DNA from: Rhodocyclaceae bacterium | GTDB taxonomy: Bacteria; Pseudomonadota; Gammaproteobacteria; Burkholderiales; Rhodocyclaceae | DNA: 64,000 nt | NCBI GenBank assembly: GCA_016704145.1 | Contig: JADJAS010000001.1 | Location: forward strand, 62,001 to 126,000 | Reading direction: 5' to 3' | Shown: piece by piece, positions 8,443 through 15,369 of the stretch | Layout: each line of letters begins with the position of its first letter | Position numbering within the stretch: the first letter of the stretch is position 1 | Notes under the pieces: generated by a model | Told to the model about the DNA's origin: nothing | Seen by the model: the letters and a program-made list of their open reading frames with translations, nothing else | The model's database searches: none | Position numbers and translations under genes: made by a program

Positions 8443-9642
8443 ATGCAGCGCGAAACCCACTGGCCGGCGATATTCGCGGCAACGTTCTGCGGTGTCGCCG
8501 CCGCGATGAACATCGGCAAGCTGCCGATCGCCCTGCCGCAGTTGCGCGCCGAGTTCGGATTGTCGCTGGCGGCGGCCGGCTGGCTGGCGTCGATGTTCAA
8601 CACCATGGCATTCACCTCCGGCGTCTTCGTTGGCATCATCAACGGACGTCTCGGCGCCGGTCGCTTCTGTGCCGTCGGCTTGTCCTTGCTGATCGTCGGC
8701 ATCGCCCTCGGCATGCTCGGCACCGGTGCGTCGATGCTGCTGGTGTCGCGGGTGATCGAGGGGGCCGGCTTCCTGGCCGTCGGTGTTTCGGCGCCGGCGC
8801 TGGCCAGTGCCGCCAGTTCGCCCCGGGACCGGCGGATGGCCTTATCGGTGTGGTCGACCTACATGCCGCTGGGCATCGGCTCGATCACGCTTTTCGCCCC
8901 CTTCGTGTTGTCCGCCCACGGCTGGCGCGGCCTGTGGGCGCTGTCGCTGCTGATGGTGGTCGCCGCCGCCCTGGCCGTTCATGCCAATCGCCGCCACTAT
9001 GCGCACGCGCCCCACGGCGGCGGCTGGCGACTACGCGGCATCGGCGAGGTGTTGCGCCGCCCGGTGCCCTGGCTGCTCGCGTTTGCCTTCAGCTGCTACA
9101 CCGTGCCCTTCTTCGCCATCATCGTCTGGCTGCCGACCTTTCTCACCGAACAGCGCGGCCTCTCCCTCACGGCCACCGCCATCCTCACCGCCGTCGTCAT
9201 CCTCGCCAACATGCTCGGCAATATCCTCGGCGGCGTGCTGGTGCAACGCCATTACCGGCTCGGCACGCTGCTGATCGTCTTCAACATCGTGATGCTGGCA
9301 TGCAGCCTGGGCATCTTCACCGATCTGCTGCCGGACCTTGCCCGCTATCTGCTATGCATCGCCCTGACCCTGCTCGGCGGCGTGATTCCGGCCTGCATCC
9401 TGTCGTCGTCGTCGATCCTGGCCAAGGGCCCGGAACAGGTCGGCACCCTCCAAGGGCTTTACGTGCAAGGCTCCAACCTCGGCCAGTTCTTCGGCCCGCC
9501 GATCGTCGCCAGCCTGGTCAGCGCCGCCGGCCACTGGAATGCCGCCCTGCCCTTCATCGTCGCCGCGACCCTCGTCGGCATGGGCATTGGTGCCCTGCTC
9601 AACCGGGCCACCGGCAACTGGGAAGTTGCGCCGGCGGACTGA
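8443..9642 (+). CDS. MFS transporter (CynX/NimT-like)
   Basis: A 399-aa protein of about 12 hydrophobic segments in two halves joined by a cytoplasmic loop near residues 180-205 (RRHYAHAPHGGGW). The N-terminal segment GKLPIALPQLRAEFGLSLAAAG and the loop VGIINGRLGAGR resemble MFS permeases of the cyanate/nitroimidazole (CynX/NimT) group. It should move a small organic solute across the inner membrane; the substrate cannot be told. The start is GTG 8440 or ATG 8443; GAGG lies just upstream. A 20-codon ORF (8381-8443) ends in TGA overlapping this ATG. It is followed by queF 99 bases later with no clear functional tie. Confidence 0.82.
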   Translation: MQRETHWPAIFAATFCGVAAAMNIGKLPIALPQLRAEFGLSLAAAGWLASMFNTMAFTSGVFVGIINGRLGAGRFCAVGLSLLIVGIALGMLGTGASMLLVSRVIEGAGFLAVGVSAPALASAASSPRDRRMALSVWSTYMPLGIGSITLFAPFVLSAHGWRGLWALSLLMVVAAALAVHANRRHYAHAPHGGGWRLRGIGEVLRRPVPWLLAFAFSCYTVPFFAIIVWLPTFLTEQRGLSLTATAILTAVVILANMLGNILGGVLVQRHYRLGTLLIVFNIVMLACSLGIFTDLLPDLARYLLCIALTLLGGVIPACILSSSSILAKGPEQVGTLQGLYVQGSNLGQFFGPPIVASLVSAAGHWNAALPFIVAATLVGMGIGALLNRATGNWEVAPAD

Positions 9643-9741
9643 CTCGCGATCTGACGGTGGTCGCGCGCAACATCTCCGACTTACGCTGCACCGGCACACA
9701 CCTGCATAATCCCTTCCGTCCATCCATTCTTCGACCACAGC

Positions 9742-10161
9742 ATGCCCACACGCCCCGCCAAGACCCTGGAAACCTTCGCCAACCCGGCACCCCATCGGGA
9801 TTACCATATCCACATGGAGATTCCCGAATTCACCTGCCTGTGTCCCAAGACCGGCCAGCCGGACTTCGCGGTGCTAACGCTCGATTACATTCCCGACAAG
9901 CTGTGCGTGGAGTTGAAGAGCCTGAAGCTCTACGTCTGGAGCTTCCGCGACGAAGGGCATTTCCACGAGGATGTCACCAACCGCATCCTCGACGACCTGG
10001 CCAAGGCCACCAAACCGCGCTTCATGCGCCTGACGGCGCGCTTCTACGTGCGCGGCGGCATTTTCACCAACGTCGTCGCCGAGCATCGCAAGAAAGGCTG
10101 GCGGCCGGCGCCGAAGATCGAACTAGCCGAGTTTCCGCCGCAGTCGAACACGCGCGGTTAG
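9742..10161 (+). CDS. queF: NADPH-dependent 7-cyano-7-deazaguanine reductase QueF (YkvM type)
   Basis: QueF reduces preQ0 to preQ1 with NADPH in queuosine biosynthesis. The 139-aa length is that of the short, single-domain YkvM type. The catalytic pair is visible as Cys34 and Asp41 in LCPKTGQPDF. The QueF signature follows at residues 57-76, ELKSLKLYVWSFRDEGHFHE. The start at ATG 9742 gives the usual N-terminus. It stands alone here; other queuosine genes are not in the window. Confidence 0.95.
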   Translation: MPTRPAKTLETFANPAPHRDYHIHMEIPEFTCLCPKTGQPDFAVLTLDYIPDKLCVELKSLKLYVWSFRDEGHFHEDVTNRILDDLAKATKPRFMRLTARFYVRGGIFTNVVAEHRKKGWRPAPKIELAEFPPQSNTRG

Positions 10162-10232
10162 CTGGCGCGAAGCGCCGCCACCAAACGCCCACAATGGCTA
10201 CAATGTCCACAGTAGCCACTTACCCGGAGGGT

Positions 10233-10544
10233 ATGACCTTGAAGACCATGACCGCGCGCGACGCCAAGAACCGTTTCGGAGAATTCCTCGACGCCGCCAG
10301 ACGCGAGCCCGTCGTCGTCACCAAAAACGACCGCCCCGTCGGTATCATGATCTCGATCGAGGACGCGGCCGATACGCTCATCCCGGAGATGTTCATGGAG
10401 AAGGAACCCGGGTACGAGGAGTGGCTGACTTCGAAAGTCGGCTCGACCCTGGCCCGGGTCGACAGCGGCGCGACGACGCTGCTTCCCCACGGCGATGCCA
10501 TGGCGTCGCTGAAGTCGCGCGTCAAGGCGAAAATTGGCACGTAA
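10233..10544 (+). CDS. Type II antitoxin, Phd/YefM family
   Basis: The N-terminus MTARDAKNRFGEFLDAARREP followed by VVVTKNDRPVGIM is the Phd/YefM DNA-binding and dimer domain. The C-terminal 45 residues, without strong likeness, would wrap the toxin. The toxin gene begins 13 bases downstream. The start is uncertain between ATG 10205, 10233 and 10248; GGAGGG at 10226-10231 is close to 10233 and at a long spacing from 10248. It should neutralise the ParE-like toxin and repress the pair's promoter. Confidence 0.85.
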   Translation: MTLKTMTARDAKNRFGEFLDAARREPVVVTKNDRPVGIMISIEDAADTLIPEMFMEKEPGYEEWLTSKVGSTLARVDSGATTLLPHGDAMASLKSRVKAKIGT

Positions 10545-10557
10545 GCCCCAGTAACGG

Positions 10558-10848
10558 ATGCAGATTCTCTGGACCGACGAGGCGCTCGACGACCTCGCCG
10601 AAATCGTCGCCTACCACTACGCGGAGACAAGTCCGCGCACGACCGAATCCGTCGAGCGCCGAATCATTGAGCAGGTCGAGGGGCTGCCCCCTTTTCCCGA
10701 ACGCATCCGGACCAGCGACCGAATCCCGGGCACCCGCGAGTTCGTCGTAAACCGTCTGCCGTACATCGTTTTCGTGAAGTTGCTGCCCGATGCAATCATC
10801 GTGCTGAACATCGTCCATACCGCACGCAAGTTCCCCCGCCAGTCCTGA
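10558..10848 (+). CDS. Type II toxin, RelE/ParE family
   Basis: The 96-aa protein has the family layout: an N-terminal helical hairpin (WTDEALDDLAEIVAYHY), then GLPPFPERIRTSDRIPGTRE and the terminal strands FVVNRLPYIVFVKL and VLNIVHTARKFP. ParE members poison gyrase and RelE members cleave mRNA; the sequence alone does not decide. Preceded by its Phd-type antitoxin. Both genes look intact. Confidence 0.88.
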   Translation: MQILWTDEALDDLAEIVAYHYAETSPRTTESVERRIIEQVEGLPPFPERIRTSDRIPGTREFVVNRLPYIVFVKLLPDAIIVLNIVHTARKFPRQS

Positions 10849-11050
10849 CGCGCGATGATGCCGCAGTGCGCCGACAGGAATTTCGGCGTCCTGCTCGCGA
10901 CCCACGGCCTCGGCGCAACGGCCGAACCGCGCCGTGCAAGGCGCCACGAAAAATTGGGGAACATCGAGGCCAGGCGTAAAAGCAAGGCTACAGCCCGACC
11001 GAAATGGGCACCTCAGGGGACCGGATACCGTCATCACCCCCACCCACACC

Positions 11051-11173
11051 GTGATGGGCACGGGCGACGGCAACAACCTCTCGGGCACCGGCGCCAGCGA
11101 TCTCATCGACGGCCAGGGCGGCAACGACATCCTCGGCGGCGCCGACGGCAACGACAAGCTGCTGGGGGGTGCC
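11051..11173 (+). pseudogene. Fragment of an RTX calcium-binding repeat region
   Basis: Forty-one codons read as RTX nonapeptides, including GQGGNDILGGADGNDKLLGG. The stretch is cut on both sides: upstream there is no start or head domain, and downstream it runs into the promoter and leader of the first toxin unit. It is the remains of a gene like 20197-25347. The interval 10849-11343 otherwise holds only the promoter and leader repeat listed separately. Confidence 0.7.
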
Positions 11174-11207
11174 AGACGGGCTTCTCCCGTCTATTACTTT
11201 CGCCATA

Positions 11208-11236
11208 TTTACATGGCATGGCAGGACGAATATTCT
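11208..11236 (+). promoter_or_regulatory. Predicted sigma-70 promoter of the first toxin unit
   Basis: TTTACA (11208-11213), a 17-base spacer, then TATTCT (11231-11236). The same arrangement, with a different sequence, precedes the second copy of the leader repeat at 18954, which supports it. Confidence 0.5.
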
Positions 11237-11239
11237 GCT

Positions 11240-11347
11240 GGCATTCATCAGACCCGCGATCACGCGGGCGATCCTTCCCCGAAAGAGTTTTCATCGCCGG
11301 CTCGCTTGGGCCGGCGGGATGGCTTGGCTTGGAGAACAGAGGAATGA
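11240..11347 (+). repeat. 108-bp leader repeat, copy 1
   Basis: Nearly identical to 18989-19096. It contains a CCCGC...GCGGG hairpin and a CCGGC...GCCGG hairpin, and ends in GGAG plus ATG of a short leader ORF. It lies between a promoter and the first candidate immunity gene, so it is probably a transcribed 5' leader. Confidence 0.75.
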
Positions 11348-11496
11348 AGCGAATGGCGGGACGCAGAGAAACGAAAGTGTGGGGCTTTGCCCCATCCCTC
11401 GCGTTGCTCGGGACCGCCGCTCCGTGGCGTCCTGCGCCCTTCGGGCGGGTCAGGCGCAGCGGGACGGCGAGTAATGAATCAGAAAGAACGGAATGA
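11344..11496 (+). CDS. Short leader ORF (50 aa), coupled to the next gene
   Basis: Starts MKRMAGRRETKV after TTGGAGAAC and ends in TGA that overlaps the ATG of the next gene (ATGA, 11493-11496). The matching ORF at 19093 has 27 codons; this one has an extra ~90 bp block inserted after the TKV codons, related to the repeat in 16336-16407. The product may not matter: it may only carry ribosomes to the downstream start. Confidence 0.45.
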   Translation: MKRMAGRRETKVWGFAPSLALLGTAAPWRPAPFGRVRRSGTASNESERTE

Positions 11497-12035
11497 CCTT
11501 GGAATCTGATAACGAAAGCGACAACGCCGGTGCCGCCGGGATGGCCATCCACGAAATGGCAAACCGCGCCCCGAGCGGCGCGCAGGGCAAAAAGAAGCTA
11601 CCACGCTGGTTCTGGCCCGTCGGAATCGCGGTAACCGTGCTGCTGCTCATTTATCTCTGGCAAGTGTTTATGGCGGCCTTTCAGCGTACCCAGACTAGGA
11701 CACCAGGCTATTTCGTTGCTAGAGAAGGTTGGAGTTTCCCTGAGTATTCAGGGGAAGTGAGAAGTGAATGTGAGTCGGTTTATGACGGAACGACATTGAC
11801 GCCGTATGCGGATAACCGGGGTGCCATGCATCGTTTCCCGGAGTTTCGGGAGCACGGGAGCATCTGGTTGCTCGAGTCCGCAAAAACCACAATGTACGAG
11901 GCGGAGCTGCTCAAGCATCCGCGCTGTCTGCAATTCCGGCTGCAGGAAATTGCCGCTGCCAAAAATCGGGTCATCTTCGTGATCTACGACAAGGCGACCA
12001 GGTCGGATGTCCTTGTCATTCGCAACTATCCTTAA
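11493..12035 (+). CDS. Single-pass membrane protein, candidate immunity protein for the papain-like head
   Basis: A 180-aa protein without a family I recognise. Residues about 37-60 (PRWFWPVGIAVTVLLLIYLW) form one transmembrane helix, after a basic KKK stretch, so the C-terminal 115 residues should face the periplasm. That domain holds two Cys. The gene lies 31 bases before the gene of the papain-like head, in the slot that holds a different small gene in each of the four units. If the head attacks peptidoglycan or another envelope target, a periplasmic anchored inhibitor would fit. This role is an inference from position and topology. Confidence 0.6.
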   Translation: MTLESDNESDNAGAAGMAIHEMANRAPSGAQGKKKLPRWFWPVGIAVTVLLLIYLWQVFMAAFQRTQTRTPGYFVAREGWSFPEYSGEVRSECESVYDGTTLTPYADNRGAMHRFPEFREHGSIWLLESAKTTMYEAELLKHPRCLQFRLQEIAAAKNRVIFVIYDKATRSDVLVIRNYP

Positions 12036-12066
12036 TTCAGATTTCAATCATTGAGAGGAGCTGGAA

Positions 12067-12498
12067 ATGGACTATTCATACGAAGTGTTTGTCGATCACG
12101 CTGATCTTGGTCACGCATTTATCAAGTTCACGGACGTAAATGGTAACTCGGAGACTTGGGGCTACTATTCTCGCGATCGTGTCCCGCAAGGAATTGGCGA
12201 GTTGCGGCCAGATAGTACCCACCCCTACGATTGGTCATCCGGTCCGGTGGAGATCACGCAAGAGCAGTATCAGCAGATGCACGACTATGCGCAATGGGTT
12301 TATAACCACTCAGGCGACTACGGACTTTTCGGCAACAACTGCGTCGAGTTCGTCGAAGACATGCTGCGCAAGACCAACCAGCTTCCATATTGGACCGATG
12401 TTACGGCCCCAGATCGGTTGCCGGCGGAACCGGCGCGCGTCAAGGTAGTTGTCGCCTCGGTCATGCAGCCAACGGTTGAATATGGTTACCTGGCAAAT
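12067..12498 (+). pseudogene. Permuted papain-like (NlpC/P60-type) toxin head, 5' part of a gene split by an IS
   Basis: The frame from ATG 12067 (ribosome site GAGGAG) encodes a head with His16 in GHAFIKF and Cys92 in GLFGNNCVEFVEDML. The order His then Cys, with the Cys at a helix start, is that of circularly permuted papain-like enzymes (NlpC/P60, LRAT, YiiX group), which act as peptidases, amidases or acyltransferases. At codon 12496 the insertion sequence begins; the frame then ends within it at 12510. The continuation of the same frame is at 14077-15048. The intact gene would have encoded head plus shared module, about 470 aa. Confidence 0.65.
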
Positions 12499-13549
12499 GC
12501 GTCTTTATGACGGAGTCGCGTTCGGGGTTGAGCGTCACGGCGCCGATCGGTGCCCAGTTTCGAGTGTTGCCGGACCAACGTGCGGGATTGCGTTCGCGGG
12601 CCCGAAGGTACAAGTCATGTCGTGCAGCGAGAATGGCATGATCGGCCCCGGCATGGCGTTGAGCCGGGCTGACGTAGCGAATGCCGCTGTGACGGTGGTT
12701 GAAGTTGTACCAGTGCACGAAATCGGCGGCCCAGATACGCGCTTGGTCGAGGTCGGCAAAGCCCCTGGTGGGGAACTCGGGCCGATACTTGGCGGTACGA
12801 AACAGCGACTCGGCATAGGCGTTGTCATCACTGACGCGCGGCCGGGAGTACGATGGCTTGACACCCAGCCAGTTGAGCATCGCCAGCACCGTCGTCGCCT
12901 TCAGCGTCGAGCCATTGTCGCCGTGCAGCACGGGCTTGGTGCCAAGGGCGGCGATGCCCTCGGCCAGCGCGGTACGGCGCACCAGATATGCGGCATGGTC
13001 GGCGTGATCGGCGTCATGCACCTCCCAACCCACGATCTTGCGGCTGTACAGGTCCAGGATCAGATACAGGTGGAACCATCGTCCCATCACCTGTGCGGGC
13101 AGATAGGTCATGTCCCAGCACCATACTTGGCGCGGTTCGGTGGCGATGTGCGTGGTGGGCGGCCGACCACCTTGGGCACCTTGGCACGCCCGCGGTGAGC
13201 GGTTTGTCCAGGCCTTCAGCACGCGGCTGAAGGTGGATTCGCTGGCCAGATAGACACCTTCGTCGGCGAGCATGGGTACGATGCGCGCCGGTGGCACGGC
13301 GGCAAAGCGCGGCTCATTAGCCACGGCCAGCAGGTGCGCACGCTCCGCCTCGGAGAGGGCATGACTGGGCGTTGCTCGCACCGCCTGCGGCCGTCCATCA
13401 CCGCTGACGAGGCCATCGGCGGCCTGCCAGCGCTGGAGGGTACGCAGATCGATGCCGGCAATCTCGCAGGCCGGCCTGAGCCGCGCGCCGGCGGCATGCG
13501 CACCATGGATATCTCGGGCCAACGCCTGGCGATCTTCGAGGCCGATCAT
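12461..13549 (-). CDS. IS3-family transposase OrfB
   Basis: From ATG 13549 the protein is a classic IS3 OrfB: a helical N-terminus with RTLQRWQ, then the rve integrase core with Asp in CWDMTYLP, Asp in LHGDNGS and Glu in YAESLFRTAKYRP. OrfA ends at 13546, overlapping this start by four bases. In IS3 elements OrfA and OrfB are joined by a -1 frameshift; an A7 run lies at 13582-13588. No stop codon is found before the apparent element end near 12499, so the frame runs 38 bases into the interrupted gene. Confidence 0.88.
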   Translation of the reverse strand: MIGLEDRQALARDIHGAHAAGARLRPACEIAGIDLRTLQRWQAADGLVSGDGRPQAVRATPSHALSEAERAHLLAVANEPRFAAVPPARIVPMLADEGVYLASESTFSRVLKAWTNRSPRACQGAQGGRPPTTHIATEPRQVWCWDMTYLPAQVMGRWFHLYLILDLYSRKIVGWEVHDADHADHAAYLVRRTALAEGIAALGTKPVLHGDNGSTLKATTVLAMLNWLGVKPSYSRPRVSDDNAYAESLFRTAKYRPEFPTRGFADLDQARIWAADFVHWYNFNHRHSGIRYVSPAQRHAGADHAILAARHDLYLRARERNPARWSGNTRNWAPIGAVTLNPERDSVIKTHLPGNHIQPLAA

Positions 13550-13581
13550 TCGCCCTCTCCCTTGTTGAAGATCGCCGCGAC

Positions 13582-13588
13582 TTTTTTT
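13582..13588 (-). other. A7 slippery site for programmed -1 frameshifting in the IS3 element
   Basis: Seven A on the - strand near the end of OrfA, upstream of the OrfB start, the usual place for making the OrfAB fusion transposase. Confidence 0.6.
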
Positions 13589-13846
13589 GACAGCACCAGC
13601 AGCGCGGCTGTCTCGGCCAGGGCCCGGTCCTTGCGCAGCAGCTCTCGTTCCAGCTCCTTGATGCGCTTCTTGTCTTGTCGCGTGGCCTGCGGGCTGGCCC
13701 GGGCCTCTTCCGGTTCCGCCAGCGCCGTGGTGGCATTGAGGCGCCACTTGTCCAACTCGGCGGGGTATACGCCATGCTCACGGCACCACGCGTTCTTGCC
13801 CGCTTCGCTCATTGCCGCCGTGGTAATCACCACCTCGCCGGGCACC

Positions 13847-13884
13847 CGCAGTCCAGGCCCGCCCGAGGGCGGGCCTGGACTGCG
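13847..13884. repeat. Perfect 18-bp palindrome with a 2-nt loop inside OrfA
   Basis: CGCAGTCCAGGCCCGCCC (13847-13864) is exactly inverted at 13867-13884. Its presence shifts the OrfA frame, so it looks like an inserted REP-type element. Confidence 0.75.
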
Positions 13885-14076
13885 CGTCCTCCCGCCAGCG
13901 TTCCAATGTCTGCACTGACACTCCAATCTCTTTCGCCAATGCACCTGCATCGGCGCTCTCCGGCGGCAGCAATCGCCCCACCGTCCTGTTCCTGAATGCT
14001 TCCCCGTACCGTGCCATCGTCCATCCTTATCGCCCCCAGGTTCAAGATCATATCGGGGCGACAACTATTCTGACGC

Positions 14077-15048
14077 GGGGGGGAACTCGACTTCGCCAAG
14101 GACCTACGATCCCGGTTTGGCAACGACATGAGACTATTCAAAGCGCCCGGTGTTTACCCCACACTCAACGACCTCTACCTCCGCGCCCGCAACTTCGTAC
14201 GTCGCGACCCCCTGGCCATCGACCTGGACGGGGATGGCATCGAAACGGTCGGCGTGGCCGCGGGGGTTCTGTTCGACCACGACGCCGACGCCATCAAGAC
14301 CGGCACCGGCTGGCTCAAAGGGGATGACGCCTTCGTCGTCCTCGACCGCAATGGCAACGGCACCATCGACTCCGGCCGCGAACTCTTCGGCGTCGATACC
14401 ATCGTCGGCACCGAACCCCTCACCGGCCGCACCCTGTACGCCCCCGACGGCTTCGCCGCCCTCGGAAGCCTCGATGGCAACGGCGACAAGCTGTTCGACG
14501 CCAATGATGCCCAATACGCCAACGTCCGCCTCTGGCGCGACCTGAACCAGGACGGCATCAGCCAGGCCAACGAACTGCAAGGCCTGGCCGAGGCCGGCAT
14601 CGCCAGCATCGACCTCGCCACGCAAAAGGCCAACAAGACCCTGCCCGGCGGCAACACCCAGACGCTCACCGCCGCCGTCGCCGGCCTCGGCGAGAACGCC
14701 GCCGTGTCCTTGAATCTGGCGGACAACCCCTTCTATCGGGAATTCCCCGACCACCTCGACACCAGCGCCGTGGCCAGCCTGCCCGACATGGCCGGCTCCG
14801 GCCGGGTGCGCGACCTCAAGGAGGCCGCCACGCTGTCCTCGTCGCTCGCAACACAACTGACGAACCTCCAGGGCGGCTATCGCAGCCGCCAGCAGTTCGA
14901 CACCGAACTCGATACCCTGCTCGATGCCTGGGCCGCCACCTCCACCCTCAAGACCAGCGCCCAGAACAGCGTGCTCTACAAGACGGCCGCCGCCAAAGTC
15001 AGCCGTGGCGGCACGCCGGCCAATGGGGCGTGGAAGGTGGCGGCGTGA
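14077..15048 (+). pseudogene. Toxin gene A, 3' part: shared linker module with replacement tail
   Basis: The frame, in phase with 12067, resumes after the IS with ELDFAKDLRSRFGND and then the shared module from about 14175 (LRARNFVRRDPLAIDLDGDG). The module has EF-hand/dockerin-like acidic loops (DRNGNGTIDSG, DGNGDKLFD, DLNQDGIS) expected to bind calcium. After YKTA at 14989 the gene does not go on to RTX repeats; it ends with the tail KVSRGGTPANGAWKVAA and TGA. It therefore lacks the RTX region and the secretion signal. An internal ATG at 14128 could express the module alone. Confidence 0.75.
14995..15018 (+). repeat. 24-nt dispersed repeat, copy at the end of toxin gene A
   Basis: Begins AAAGTCAGCCG and ends GGCACGCCG. 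The same unit ends genes B and C, lies in the leader ORF at 19123, and recurs elsewhere in the window in both directions. Confidence 0.8.
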
Positions 15049-15102
15049 GGAGACAGTATTCTTGTTCATGCCTTTTCCCAACTCTTTACTCATAGTAAAC
15101 CG

Positions 15103-15351
15103 ATGATTTCAATGATGACGCTAGACTATGCAATTATTATTTTATTACTCATATCTATTGGCATAAATATATATATCGGATCTCGATACCGCGAGTACTT
15201 TGTTGTCGATCAAACATCCATGACCAATTCATACTGGAGCATGATCACAGCCTTTCGAAAAGCACACCCAAGAGCCGGCATGTCAATGTATGGCATAGTC
15301 ATTGTCCAGATCATGCTCGTTGTAGCTTTGGCGCTTCGCAACATACTTTAG
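15103..15351 (+). CDS. Small two-helix membrane protein, candidate immunity protein for head B
   Basis: An 82-aa protein with an N-terminal helix (LDYAIIILLLISIGINIYIG) and a C-terminal helix (MYGIVIVQIMLVVALALRNI) joined by a short polar loop. It has no recognised family. It starts 54 bases after the end of gene A and ends 18 bases before gene B, which has a hydrophobic head. Inner-membrane proteins of this size protect against pore-forming colicins, so the same role is proposed here by analogy. Its AT-richer sequence contrasts with the shared modules on both sides, in line with exchange of head-immunity pairs. Confidence 0.55.
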   Translation: MISMMTLDYAIIILLLISIGINIYIGSRYREYFVVDQTSMTNSYWSMITAFRKAHPRAGMSMYGIVIVQIMLVVALALRNIL

Positions 15352-15369
15352 AAGACACAGGAGAAACAG

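Larger units (their letters stand above)
13546..14017 (-). pseudogene. IS3-family OrfA, frame broken by a palindrome
   Basis: ATG 14017 opens MARYGEAFRNRTVGRLLPPE and a helix-turn-helix (AKEIGVSVQTLERWRED). After the palindrome at 13847-13884 the family sequence continues in another frame with VVITTAAMSEAGKNAWCREH, HGVYPAELDKWR and a coiled-coil leucine-zipper-like end. The distance 13546-14017 is not a multiple of three. OrfA is the DNA-binding half needed for transposition. Confidence 0.75.
12499..14076 (-). mobile_element. IS3-family insertion sequence inside toxin gene A (ends approximate)
   Basis: The element carries OrfA and OrfB on the - strand. The proposed ends (GCGTC at 12499 and its inverse ending at 14076) are supported mainly because removing exactly this interval joins the two halves of the host gene in frame; the terminal repeats are short and imperfect and no target duplication is clear. 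The copy is probably dead because OrfA is disrupted by a palindrome. Confidence 0.7.

Noticed and set aside
11174..11190. Hairpin GACGGG...CCCGTC after the RTX relic as a terminator
   Set aside because: The stem is short and no T run follows.
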